From positions 62,976,370 to 63,040,369 of the forward strand of contig CM043952.1 of assembly GCA_014529385.2 (NCBI GenBank): a stretch of 64,000 bases of DNA, in the 5' to 3' direction. The notes below the pieces were generated by a model. That model was not told where the DNA came from, did no database searches, and saw only the letters and a program-made list of their open reading frames with translations. This document shows positions 22,321 through 32,208 of the stretch, piece after piece (within the stretch, counting starts at the first letter, position 1; each line of letters opens with the position of its first letter). Both the position numbers and the translations under genes were made by a program. This stretch comes from Adiantum capillus-veneris. Its lineage: Eukaryota > Streptophyta > Polypodiopsida > Polypodiales > Pteridaceae.

Positions 22321-23514
22321 CAAGGCATCACCTTTTATGCTCAACCTTCGAACCCCATGCTTCAAACAAATGTGTAATCCGGCTTCCAATGTAGCATATT
22401 CAGCCTCATTGTTACTATGCGCATCCAATTTGAACCCTCTCTTGCATACTAGCTTCCCCTCTGGATCATAAAGTGCTATACCCCCTGAAGCTGCATCGTG
22501 GCTCTTTCTGTATGAACCATCAAAGAACAACACATGTGCATTGCTGATCTGTGGCACTTCTTCAACTACCTTTCTCACCACCTCTTCCTTAACAATAAGG
22601 GGATTCTCCTTGTAGGTCAACAAATCAGCTAGGGTAGCCCTTGTACTATCTTCCACTAGAAAAGAGAACTCAAACTCTTGCAGCTCAATTACCCATTTCT
22701 TCACCACATTTGACATGTTAGTACCATTAATTAACTGTGGCAAAAACGCATAACTCGTCAAGAAAACAAAAGGCCGTGGTAGCAAGTAATGACGAAATCG
22801 TCGACAAGCAAATATTACACTGGCCATCACTAGCTCTACTTCCGATAGCTTTCTCTCCGCTACCAACTTCACTCGGCTTGCACAATACACTGGCCTCATA
22901 TAATGGCTGCCCTTCCCCTTTTGCAATAGCATGGCTCCAATCGCATCATCCCCTACTAATGGATTTACATAAAAAACTTTCTCCCAATCAGGAGCCTGCA
23001 TGGCTGACAACCCCCCTAACACCTTTTTCACCTCTTGAAACACTTCTTCACACTTGTCATCCCATTGCAATGGATCATGCTTTGCCACTTGCTGTAATGG
23101 ATAAAGAAGATGCGAAGACAATGGAATAAACCGTGCCATGTACTTCACTTTGTGTATAAAGGTTGCCAATTGCTTCGTACTCGTAGGTGATGGAAGAAGA
23201 ATAATAGACTTCACCTTATCTGGATCAGCCTCAATGCCATTTTCTGACACCATATGGCCCAATAAATTCACCCTTGGCTGTGCTAGATGACATTTCTTTG
23301 GATTTAGTTGTCCTCCACATTCATCATATCGAGCCAATACCATCTGCAGCTTTTCATGGTGATCAGCCCTACTGCTATAGACACAGAAGTCATCCATAAA
23401 AGCTTTAACACAACTACCAATGAATGGTTCCAACACCCAATTTGCACCTCTTGATAGAAGGAAGGTCCATCTGACAACCCAAATGGCAATACTGTGTAGC
23501 AATAGCAGCCCCAT
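22255..23514 (-). CDS. Tat-like pol: RT C-terminus plus two RNase H domains, running into the LTR
   Basis: The product starts in the RT palm (AFMDDFCVYSSRADHHEKL, with the F-M-D-D active site at about 23399-23388). It continues through the RT thumb/connection (LGHMVSENGIEADPDKVKSI) and a degenerate first RNase H (FYVNPLVGDDAIGAMLLQ, catalytic Asp lost). It ends in a second, archaeal-type RNase H (FFDGSYRKSHDAASGGIALY ... AHSNNEAEYATLEAGL). A dual RNase H is typical of Tat/Athila-type Ty3 elements. The frame runs straight into the LTR after IKGDAL (22320) and ends inside it at 22255, so integrase and polypurine tract are absent. It overlaps the upstream pol frame by about 210 bases in another frame. 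Confidence 0.8.
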   Translation of the reverse strand: MGLLLLHSIAIWVVRWTFLLSRGANWVLEPFIGSCVKAFMDDFCVYSSRADHHEKLQMVLARYDECGGQLNPKKCHLAQPRVNLLGHMVSENGIEADPDKVKSIILLPSPTSTKQLATFIHKVKYMARFIPLSSHLLYPLQQVAKHDPLQWDDKCEEVFQEVKKVLGGLSAMQAPDWEKVFYVNPLVGDDAIGAMLLQKGKGSHYMRPVYCASRVKLVAERKLSEVELVMASVIFACRRFRHYLLPRPFVFLTSYAFLPQLINGTNMSNVVKKWVIELQEFEFSFLVEDSTRATLADLLTYKENPLIVKEEVVRKVVEEVPQISNAHVLFFDGSYRKSHDAASGGIALYDPEGKLVCKRGFKLDAHSNNEAEYATLEAGLHICLKHGVRRLSIKGDALWRREEEQSQVCFWCFWSLFWP

Positions 23515-24818
23515 GGCGTAATAAAAGTTGTCTTTGTGCGGTCTTTAAGAGCAATCTTCAATTGAAAATAGCCTGAAAAACCATCACACACACTGTACCT
23601 CTCATAACCTGCCACTAAATCCAAGATCTGATCGATGAATGGAAGAGGATATGGGTTCTTCTTAGTGGCTGCGTTTAAGGGTTTAAAATCCACACAAATT
23701 CTCCACTTCCCATCCTTCTTTGGACTGACTACAACTGGACTCACCCATTCTGTGGTCTCCACTGGAACTATGAACCCTGCTTTCAATAACTTGTCCACCT
23801 CTACCCGCAAGGCTTCCATTTGCTCTTGACCCATCCTTCTTAGCCTTTGCCGCACTGGCTTAGCACCTTCTTTCAGCTCTATATGCATCTCTTCACCCTT
23901 GAACCCTCTGATCTCTTCATATGAAGTAATGAACAAATCAGGAAAACTAGCCAGCATATGCAAAAATATATCCTTCTCCATAGCTGAGAGGTCTCCACTA
24001 ATCATTTGTGTCATTAATTCCTGCTTCTTTGACAACTCAACCGTGGTTTGCATCAGCCCTTCAATCACTTCATAAGGCCCTTTACTTTCATCTTCAACCT
24101 CATTCGCAAATGCAACTAAACCAAACTCCTGGATTTCTTTGTCCATCAAAAGAAATGCAACATCAGCATCCTCATCACTGCTGGTAGTGCTATCACTGTC
24201 CTCATCTGTCACCGTGGAAGAGTCTTCATCACTAGACTCATCCTCATATTCATAAAGCTCCTCTAATCGTTTCCTTGTGTCCATATTATAAAGCTTCTTG
24301 GTACCTGTCTTTCCATAGAGGCTAATCGTACCATGTCGCCAATCTTGAACAGCTCCCACTGCACGTAACCATGGTCTGCCCAGTATAATAGGATATGCTC
24401 CCAACCCTGCTGGCATCACATGAAAATCAACCACTGCCTTTGCATCATATGCCTCCACTTCTAAGCTCTTTACAACACCCAAGCATTTTACTTTTTGATG
24501 GTTTGCCAATCTGATCCGAAAACCTGACACCCCAGCCACTGTGAGACCCATCTTCTCAACGCATGAGTGTGTTATGACGCATATTTGGGCTCCGCCATCC
24601 ACATAACCTTGTCCCAAATTTTTCCTTTTATGCCACACATCTACTATTGGACAAATGTCTGGTAGCTCGTCCATTGCCAACACCTTCACTGAACCTCTCT
24701 CTGGCTCTTTCTCCATTGGGCTAACCATCCTCTTCCACTGTCGCTTTAGCTTAGGCACCATCTCTATAAGCTGCCCAAAAGTAACATCTGCCTTCCTGCT
24801 GGTCAGATCCTCCTTCAA
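23304..24818 (-). CDS. Tat-like pol: aspartic protease and RT
   Basis: 504 codons open. The protease has YVDGGAQICVITHSCV (D-G-G-A where D-S-G-A is usual) and IILGRPWLRAVGAVQDW. An acidic linker (EDESSDEDSS..., about 24150-24250) follows. The RT comprises KPVRQRLRRMGQEQMEALRV, KDGKWRICVDFKPLNAATKK, YFQLKIALKDRTKTTFITPW and YTVLPFGLSDGPSFYQE. The frame is lost after SFYQE, and the reading continues in the frame of 23514-22255, consistent with a small indel near 23460. The preceding gag-knuckle frame is also shifted. Apart from these shifts the sequence looks young. Confidence 0.85.
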   Translation of the reverse strand: MKEDLTSRKADVTFGQLIEMVPKLKRQWKRMVSPMEKEPERGSVKVLAMDELPDICPIVDVWHKRKNLGQGYVDGGAQICVITHSCVEKMGLTVAGVSGFRIRLANHQKVKCLGVVKSLEVEAYDAKAVVDFHVMPAGLGAYPIILGRPWLRAVGAVQDWRHGTISLYGKTGTKKLYNMDTRKRLEELYEYEDESSDEDSSTVTDEDSDSTTSSDEDADVAFLLMDKEIQEFGLVAFANEVEDESKGPYEVIEGLMQTTVELSKKQELMTQMISGDLSAMEKDIFLHMLASFPDLFITSYEEIRGFKGEEMHIELKEGAKPVRQRLRRMGQEQMEALRVEVDKLLKAGFIVPVETTEWVSPVVVSPKKDGKWRICVDFKPLNAATKKNPYPLPFIDQILDLVAGYERYSVCDGFSGYFQLKIALKDRTKTTFITPWGCYCYTVLPFGLSDGPSFYQEVQIGCWNHSLVVVLKLLWMTSVSIAVGLITMKSCRWYWLDMMNVEDN

Positions 24819-24841
24819 GTCATAGCTTAATTGCCCATCCC

Positions 24842-25489
24842 CTAGTGGAAAATCTGAAACATGAAACTTGCGACGAGCCCTCCTTTTCCTCTTGGCCTTG
24901 ACATCCTTGCCTTCATGGCTCTTTCCCTTCTTCTTGCTAGGACCTGGGGCACTTCTTCCTTGTCTTCTGTAGTCCTCTTCCCAATAGGCATCACTAATGT
25001 ATCTTCTAGCTTTGATGCCTTCTCCAAGGTGACTACACTTAGCACTTTTGTCTTTCCCTTTTCCTCCTGGGTTAATCCACTGGTTCCTTCATCTCCCTTA
25101 ATTTCGATGCCATAATCATTTGACCTAGTTAGCACCTGTCTTGGCAATGGATACATGTCCCCCCCCATCCTTGGTGGCTTATCACATTGTGGGCTGATGT
25201 GACCCAACTCTCCACAATTATAACACGTGGGCGTCTGCCTCCAAAACCTACCATTGCTTTGTCCAACACCATTCCTAGGCCTTTCTTCACCTCCTTGCTG
25301 ATTTGCAAACCTCCCTCGACCTCGATTATTTCCCACTTGACCTAGCATGTTTAGGCTGAGATTCTTCATCAAATCTACCATTTGCCTCATATCTTGCCTT
25401 AGCCCATCATCTTGCACTGCTGTAGTGACCACTGCTGGCATAACCTGAGTAGTAACAGGAACTACTGGTTCATGATGAACCCCTGACAT
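24842..25489 (-). CDS. Tat-like gag C-terminus with zinc knuckle
   Basis: Contains a canonical knuckle CYNCGELGHISPQC at about 25224-25183 (C-x2-C-x4-H-x4-C), which binds element RNA. An Arg/Gly-rich stretch with NRGRGRFANQQGGEE lies before it, and Lys/Glu-rich sequence after. It is in a different frame from the upstream gag domain (25515-26147) and the downstream pol (24818), so two indels or frameshift sites separate the three. Confidence 0.8.
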   Translation of the reverse strand: MSGVHHEPVVPVTTQVMPAVVTTAVQDDGLRQDMRQMVDLMKNLSLNMLGQVGNNRGRGRFANQQGGEERPRNGVGQSNGRFWRQTPTCYNCGELGHISPQCDKPPRMGGDMYPLPRQVLTRSNDYGIEIKGDEGTSGLTQEEKGKTKVLSVVTLEKASKLEDTLVMPIGKRTTEDKEEVPQVLARRRERAMKARMSRPRGKGGLVASFMFQIFH

Positions 25490-25514
25490 GCGCCCTTGTA
25501 AAGACTCTATAGGC

Positions 25515-26147
25515 TCAAAATTCAGACCTCATTGGCAAAGACTCCACCCCTAACTGGCTCATTTTCCTCAGCTTCCACTCTTTGTTCCTTGCTACCTCTA
25601 GTGCATCCTCATATGTCCTAGGCTTCTTTAGCTCCACTCTCCAACGTATATTCTCCCAAAGACCAGCCAAGAACCTGTCCTTCTTCATCATGTCAAGCGG
25701 GGGTACCTGTGGTGCTAAAGCCTTGCACATTCGCTCCCATGCCAATGAAAACTTACGTATGTACGCATCTACTGGCTCACCTTCCTTTTGCACCAAAGCC
25801 TGTACTTCTTGCCACACCTTGTCAGGATCTTCTATCTTCACAAACTCCACTTCCAACCCATGTCGTAGATTGTCCCAACTCAACCTTACAGGTGGATCAA
25901 CCACACGCAACTCCTCTTCAAATGCTTTAGACCAAACTCGTGCATCACTCTTCAAACAAATTTGGAGAAGGCGTAACATTTGCGTAGGGTCATGAATCTG
26001 GTTGCTAATGCAGGCAACCTCCATCTTTTCCAAAAATTCTTCCACATCTTCATCACTTCTTCCATGAAACTCCGGATAAGAGAAAGCCATGGCTACCCAA
26101 ATTATGATGCTTTGAGAACCCCTTCGAACACACGTGCAAGAACCCAA
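25515..26147 (-). CDS. Tat-like gag capsid (retrotransposon gag domain)
   Basis: The likely start is the ATG at 26090 (MAFSYPEFHGRSDEDVEEFL) rather than 26147, because the family usually begins just before the F-x-G block. It has the standard layout: YPEFHGRSDEDVEEFLEKME, ARVWSKAFEEEL, VQALVQKEGEPVDAYIRKF, FLAGLWENIRWRV. This is the structural capsid protein of the virus-like particle. It is intact within itself; it ends at 25515 and the zinc-knuckle part continues in another frame. Confidence 0.8.
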   Translation of the reverse strand: MGSCTCVRRGSQSIIIWVAMAFSYPEFHGRSDEDVEEFLEKMEVACISNQIHDPTQMLRLLQICLKSDARVWSKAFEEELRVVDPPVRLSWDNLRHGLEVEFVKIEDPDKVWQEVQALVQKEGEPVDAYIRKFSLAWERMCKALAPQVPPLDMMKKDRFLAGLWENIRWRVELKKPRTYEDALEVARNKEWKLRKMSQLGVESLPMRSEF

Positions 26148-26149
26148 AA

Positions 26150-27157
26150 CTTTTCACTACCCAATCCCCAGAAACTTCAATGGAGCTCAACTTTAGATAA
26201 GGACAAACACATGCACATCAAATGAGTTTTCATAGTTAATCATTGGAATGACAACAGGCAAAGGACATTCCAGGATCTCTCTCAATCTTCTTGGCCCAAA
26301 CATAAAGACTATGCGCTGCTGGAAAAAGATCTTCCTGGACACATGAACATTAATCTGAATTCTTTGAGTTAAATGAAAAGGAGTGAACTGAGGGCCATTT
26401 TGATCATCCATTAAAGCCAACCATGAAGCTCCCAAGAAGGCACACCTAACTCAACCTCTGATTTTGCCAAAATTTCAGCAGTATAACAGCATAAATGGCT
26501 CAAAATACCAAAAAACCAGCCATCATAACTTGGGAAAATTTCGACAGAGTTTCCCCAGAAGTAGAGCAGTAGGAACCCAAAATATAGACTGTCTATGTAT
26601 GCATAAACTGTCAACAATAGAACCCGAGCATCAAGTAGGACTCACTAGTACATAGCCTATGGCGAGGTCACAAAAAGGGTGCTCTAGCTACCTGTATCAC
26701 CGAAAGGATCTCCACATTTGAGAATCCCCCAGCTCAATAAAAACCTCACGCTATCGACCCTCACACGAAGGCTAATGCAAATCGCATATAGTCAAGTCTC
26801 AAAAATGACTATCCTCCAGACCAAGTCTCAGAAATGGCTGGGACTGCCAAATACAACCAAGTATGGCTCCACAAATGCGTACAATGGCAGTTTCCACAAG
26901 TAACGTACAATCCAGCAGACAATGCGCTCAAATAGGCGCCAAGTGATGCATTCCCACAACAACTGTAAGTGACATCACTGCTAGTATATCACTGTACTCC
27001 AGCTATCTGTACCTGTGTGAATCACTTGTACCTGTACCTGTCCCTGTAACCTGTAACCTGTAATCTGCAACTTGCAACCTGTAATCCCGAAGCTCGAAGC
27101 TCGAAGCTCGAAGCAGAAGGTACTCGAAGAAGATCCTCCGTGGGGGCGCCAAATGAA
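26150..27157 (-). other. Untranslated leader of the Tat-like element
   Basis: Non-coding between the 5' LTR and gag. Near the LTR it holds short tandem repeats: 'cctgta'-type (27000-27080) and four copies of 'gctcgaa' (27088-27116). No other gene visible. Confidence 0.65.
27137..27155 (-). promoter_or_regulatory. Primer-binding site, TGGCGCC type
   Basis: On the minus strand, three to four bases after the LTR end (...GCTCACA at 27158), the sequence reads TTTGGCGCCCCCACGGAGG. A TGGCGCC start is the form used by many Tat/Athila-like elements, in place of the iMet site used by the other elements here. The exact tRNA was not determined. Confidence 0.65.
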
Positions 27158-27709
27158 TGTGAGCGGGATGAAAACACACACAGCGCCTCTATAACGACTC
27201 GACACACACTCTTGGGAAGATACACACACACACACACACGATGGGGCACCACTTGGCTTACACAACACACCTGGCTGAGACAAGGAACACACCTATGGAG
27301 TGAGAGGAGAGAGACGATCGGTTTACTCACTCCACACAGAGAGATACACACACACACACACACCCAAAAAACTCAACTCCAAAGAGGATAATTTATGATG
27401 TTTAGATACAATTGAGCTTGGGCCAACACCAATGGGTCAAATAGCTCACACAGTATGGGTAAAATAAGCCAGATATAATCACAAACTGGAGCAGAAACTT
27501 CGCTCATAGGAGAAACTTACATAGAAAAACAGCAGGAAAAGAGTGAGGAATTTGGCAAAATGAACAGCGCCATCGCGTCCGGAACGGCCCAAAACCCCAG
27601 TCGACAATGTCAAAGTGCTCAAATCCGACCTCGGATGAGCAGTTTACGGCCAAAACAGGCTCCAAAAACACCAAAAACACACCTGCGGCTGTTCCTCCTC
27701 TCTTCTCCA
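27158..27709 (-). repeat. 5' LTR of the Tat-like element
   Basis: 552 bp, nearly identical to 21771-22320. It ends (plus strand) with ...CTCTTCTCCA followed by CGTTTTTTCC. It defines an element of 5.94 kb with young LTRs. Confidence 0.9.
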
Positions 27710-28665
27710 CGTTTTTTCCTGGTCTTCTCTCTGTTTTTTCAGTTCCCACACTTAGCTTTATTACTTGGGCACCCTTGGCCTTTTAGATGACCTCAAACGG
27801 ACCCCGAACAGGCCAAAAACTGACCTCGCAGTGCATAGTTGTCACCTTTTTGCATCATTCGCACACCTGGCACTCAGCTTTTTTCCAATAATCCATCTCG
27901 CCACCACGTGAAGTGTCCCCAAAAAGTGGTCCTAATGATGACCTTTCTGCATAACTCTCACAAGAAAACACCCACGTTGTGTCCGTCCTCATCCGCATGC
28001 AAATATTGACCTCGTTCGCCCTCCTGACGCCACTAGATGCCATCTGACGCACCTGCTGACCTCACGTCGTCGGCCCGCGGATAGCTTCCTCGAGAAGTTT
28101 TATGCGCTATAAACTCCTCATTATTGTAGAAAAAACATACTGGTACTAGTGATAGTGAAAATCAATGCACTATGTACACACTGTCCTACTTGTACACATG
28201 TGGGCCCCACATAACCACCTGGCTAAGGAAAATGGGCAATCCTTTATTTGATGCACCATGCATGTATATGTACATATGCGCAATCCCTTGCTCCAAAAAA
28301 CTCCTTACAAGGCTATTTTTAGCTTTTAATGATTTTTAGTACTTTTTACTGAAAAGTGAGTCCGCTTTCTTATTCCAATGGACAAGGGAAACCCATGGTT
28401 CAATTTTAAATTTTTTTTTTTTTTTTTGCTTTTGACGCTATTTTTAGCTTGTTATGCTTTTCGATGTTTTTTAAAAGCAATGTGCTTTTTAGGCTGATCT
28501 AAATATAAAAATATTAATTTTAGTCTCCATCGGATTTAAAAATGATCACTCGGAGAAAAAACAGGACTAAACGAGATTTTTACGGGAATTATTTTTATAA
28601 AAAGCAGTACCATAAATACGCCGAGGTAGTATAAGAAATCCGTAATTATGTCAGGAAATCACGGT
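27710..28665. other. Non-coding stretch, probable continuation of chromovirus LTR
   Basis: Contains 'tatttttagctttt' and 'gaaacccatggttcaattttaa' at 28310-28440, echoing 21640-21740. A T-run lies at 28412-28429. No gene is visible. It is interrupted at 28666 by the next element and resumes at 34077 (flanks share ACGGT). Confidence 0.45.
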
Positions 28666-28826
28666 TGAAAGGGCAGGGGAACTGAACATGCTCATCACCA
28701 CCCATCCATGCCCTATATCGGACCTTGGCCTTCTAAATATAGGGACCCCCTTGACTGCATGTTTGTCCTGGCCCTTGGCCCTGGCCCTCGCCCTTGGCCC
28801 GGACTGGTCCTACCATTGTCCTGATA

Positions 28827-28842
28827 TTACTCCCCCCCTTGG
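28827..28842 (-). promoter_or_regulatory. Polypurine tract of the gag-pol-less element
   Basis: On the minus strand CCAAGGGGGGGAGTAA directly precedes the 3' LTR, where plus-strand DNA synthesis would be primed. Confidence 0.8.
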
Positions 28843-28966
28843 AGAATCGTTTTCGTCCGCGAAAACACAAGTGATGGTATCTTCATAAGAACACTAATGT
28901 TTTCTACAGTAACATCCCACATGGATCCAACGGTTCATTTGAGCGGAACCCGGTTCAGTAGGAGGC

Positions 28967-29230
28967 TCAATGAAACCAAGAGTAACATCTTGATTTTCTA
29001 CATTGTTGTCCATTTGTAACCATCTGATGGTACCAGTTCCTATGCAAACATAGTGTGTAGACTCCATTTAGAACGCTCATGAGCATGGTAAACGAGTTTA
29101 TCACAACATAGGTGTACCAAAAAGAGTACCTCTTGTCACTTTCCATGAAAGTAACTTGCTGACATAACTCATCAGCCAATTTTAAGTCCTTGACTTGGTC
29201 CCAATTTTCATCATCATTAAACAACCCCAC
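28967..29230 (-). other. Open stretch inside the gag-pol-less element
   Basis: 87 codons, sense to the element, begins MGLFNDDENWDQVKDLKLAD. The first third has a protein-like mix of charged and hydrophobic residues. No family recognised. It could be part of a captured gene or chance. Confidence 0.2.
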
Positions 29231-32052
29231 CCTAACGAGTGTTCAAGGTTGAGAACCTGAGTTATACATTAAGAGACTACCTAGTCGCAACATGCGTTAA
29301 CTAATAGTAAGTAAACTCCAAAAAGAGCAATAAATGCTTATGAATTTGATTGCCTGGTGCTAATGTACGCACTTTGCATATCCTGTAGCCCAAGATCACA
29401 CTTTGTAATCTGTCAATCCCCTTGGATACTGACAGTATTGAGGTGTGTTTCCCCCACGGTTTACAAACAGTCTTCCCAGACGACTGGTAAATGGGGAATC
29501 ACAATAGCGCATAACATTGTTGAGGAATCAACAATGTTCGGAATGACCATCCTGGTTAACTTGAAAAATCCACAAACACCCAAACCGAACCATGACCTCT
29601 ATTGGTGATTAGTAGACTCAAAAGTAATCTCATAGAGATAGTGCACATAGAGTGCAAAATGCTTCATAAGCAACAACCTGAGGAATATGCATGCCGTTCC
29701 AAATCAGCCTTTGCTAAACACTAGGGCCCATAACACCTAGTGTGCATGCATTTAGCAAAAAACAGATCCCGACCTGTATTTCCATGGTGATCCTTGCCAA
29801 TATTTATGGCAAATGTGATGCACCTAGCACACATTAGAAAGGAATGTAAATAGTTCTGAAAAGAAACTAAATACTTTCAGTTGCAATCTTTTGCAAGCCT
29901 TGCTGAAACGTCTGAATCACAATATAAGGTGAAACATTGATCACTTCTAGATACAGACAATGAAACTTTTTCATTAACAATTTATAGCCTTGCTATATGT
30001 ATAAACAACCATCTGTAATATTTTCTAGCAATACTTGTAGCTGAACAAGTCATTCTAAGTATCCGACAATTTGTTTGGCCACTAAAATTGCTCATGATAC
30101 GCCGTGTTGAAAATGGTCAAGAAAACAGATTTGACCAACACCTAGTTGGCCTTTGTCGTGACACATAATTGAAATAATGGCGCCAGTGTCAGTCCAGAGA
30201 CTCATATTCTCCACATGTGGAATATGTCTCATGTGAGGATGTATAAAAAAGAACATCCGTCAAGTACAAGATGTGCTTGTGTGTGGAGGTAAATCTAAAC
30301 ACTCTGCGACAAGAGTGAGAGGGACCCTCATTCATTGCTCCACACTGGCTAAACCGAACTCCTTGAGTTCCTAGACCATGTTGTATCCCATGTGACAACA
30401 TGTGTCAAATTGAACCCTACAAGTAGGTTCGTAATAGCATAAGGCAGAAAGATAGATTGGACACTTGGCCCAAAATACTTTGTGCCGACATGTCCTTGGC
30501 ATGGCTCTGTAACATTCAAGCGTACTTATACATCTTGAAAAGCCAAGCAAAGCAAACTAAAAATGAAATAACACCAAATCAATAGATGCGTACCTGGAGA
30601 TTTGAACGTAATGTTCACTTATCCATATTCAAATGGAGAGGAGCACATCCCCTACCTGAAAAAACAAACACCAGTACACTGGGAGCCCTGGGTGTTGCCT
30701 TTGCAATCCAAGCCCTTGGATTAGAATCTACGTAGTCAAACGCCTTGGTAAGACCCGTTGTAGAACTGCGCAACTAGCAGGTAACGGTAACCAACCATGT
30801 ACAGAATGATGAGAATCAACTTAAAAAGTTGAATTTGTCCGCTACCCCATGGTAGATTACTGGCTTCTTTCCTTGAAAGTAGAGTTGGGATAGATCAAAC
30901 TATGATCCTCAATGTCTATGGGGAGATGTAGCAATCACCCACTAGGTCTTACCCCAAAACAGTGATGCCATAGACACTCGTAGTGCTATAGAGAGAGCAA
31001 GAAATCTACACAAGTAAGATGCCTAGCTCGTGTCAACATCCATGCTGTCTCAACTGTTTGCTACTTCTAGACTCCATGGTATAGATCAGCTGATGTAAGT
31101 GTAAGAGTATCAAAAACTCAACTTGAGTATCACACTAGAAACATATAGTGCAAAAATGACACCCTAATCCTCCGAAATAACAAGACTCTTGCTTGTCCAT
31201 TAACGTCGATATGTTCGATGTGTACTCCACTGGGAAAATCTGTTCGATCCTAAGAAAAATCACCCAAGGAATGTCAATAGTTGGGCCTTACCCAAGATCT
31301 GACAATGGCTTTTACCCAGCCTGTGTGTGGCTCCTAGCTCTTACAGCCATTAGTGTTCAATCGATAAACCGATGAAAACTAATGTGAATGGCATCTTGGC
31401 CCATTTCTAGCTGAATGTTAGAGCACTTTGGCTCATGCTGACTCCCAAACAAAACATGTATGAAAAGATTCTTAGAAAGTTTTCATTATTCTTGAGAGAA
31501 ATAAGAAAACGAGAGAGAAGAAGAGCATGCTAGGCTGAGGAACTTTCCTTAAATTTGTAGAGTGTGTGCCCAGAATGTGTGCTCTTAGACATCTTATGCC
31601 TGAGCTGCAGCTTATCCTATAAGCATTCCACAATCTGTCTGTATGATGCTCTCATCGCGAGAGGCAGCAGAAAACACAAGTTAAATCTTGACCATCTACC
31701 GTGTAAGGTCGTGACTGTATGAGGATGACTTGAAAAGGGCACCTTGCCGGTGAATCTACTCAAAATTTTAGGTTCTTTTTAGTATTGATGAGTGTTGATA
31801 GCAACCAAAAATCCATCTGTATTCTGTCCTTGACAGAGTTGCGAGTGTGTTAGCGGAAGCGTAATGCATGAAGCGGCAGAATTGAATTCACGTCACTAGC
31901 ATGCCTTGCATAAAGAATGGTAAGCCCTTGCGCAAAGTGACGGCCTCAACCGTGAGAACCAAAACTGTAAGTACCTTGCACAATTTAGACTGGTAGGGAT
32001 TCTATGAGCTGATATCCCCTATTTTTCCAGTTCCCTGAAGCCTTGCTGGTCG

Positions 32053-32208
32053 TTATTGCTGCAACCAGTTGTCACGAAATTTGGGAGGAAAACTCATGCC
32101 AAAACGGCGCATAGCCATATCAGCATAGACGCCCTCGTATGCATAACCTGCAAAAATGAATCCACCTGCAAACACCTTGCCTATTCCGTCCCCATTGTGT
32201 ATGCTCAT
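32053..32208 (-). other. 51-codon open stretch, Gly/Ala-rich, possible captured exon
   Basis: Begins MSIHNGDGIGKVFAGG and ends PPKFRDNWLQQ followed by TAA, in the sense direction of the element. A Gly/Ala/aromatic segment (FAGGFIFAGYAYEGVY) could be a short membrane segment, followed by a basic/aromatic tail. It reads like a real small protein end or terminal exon, but I cannot name a family, and a random frame of this length is not rare. Confidence 0.25.
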
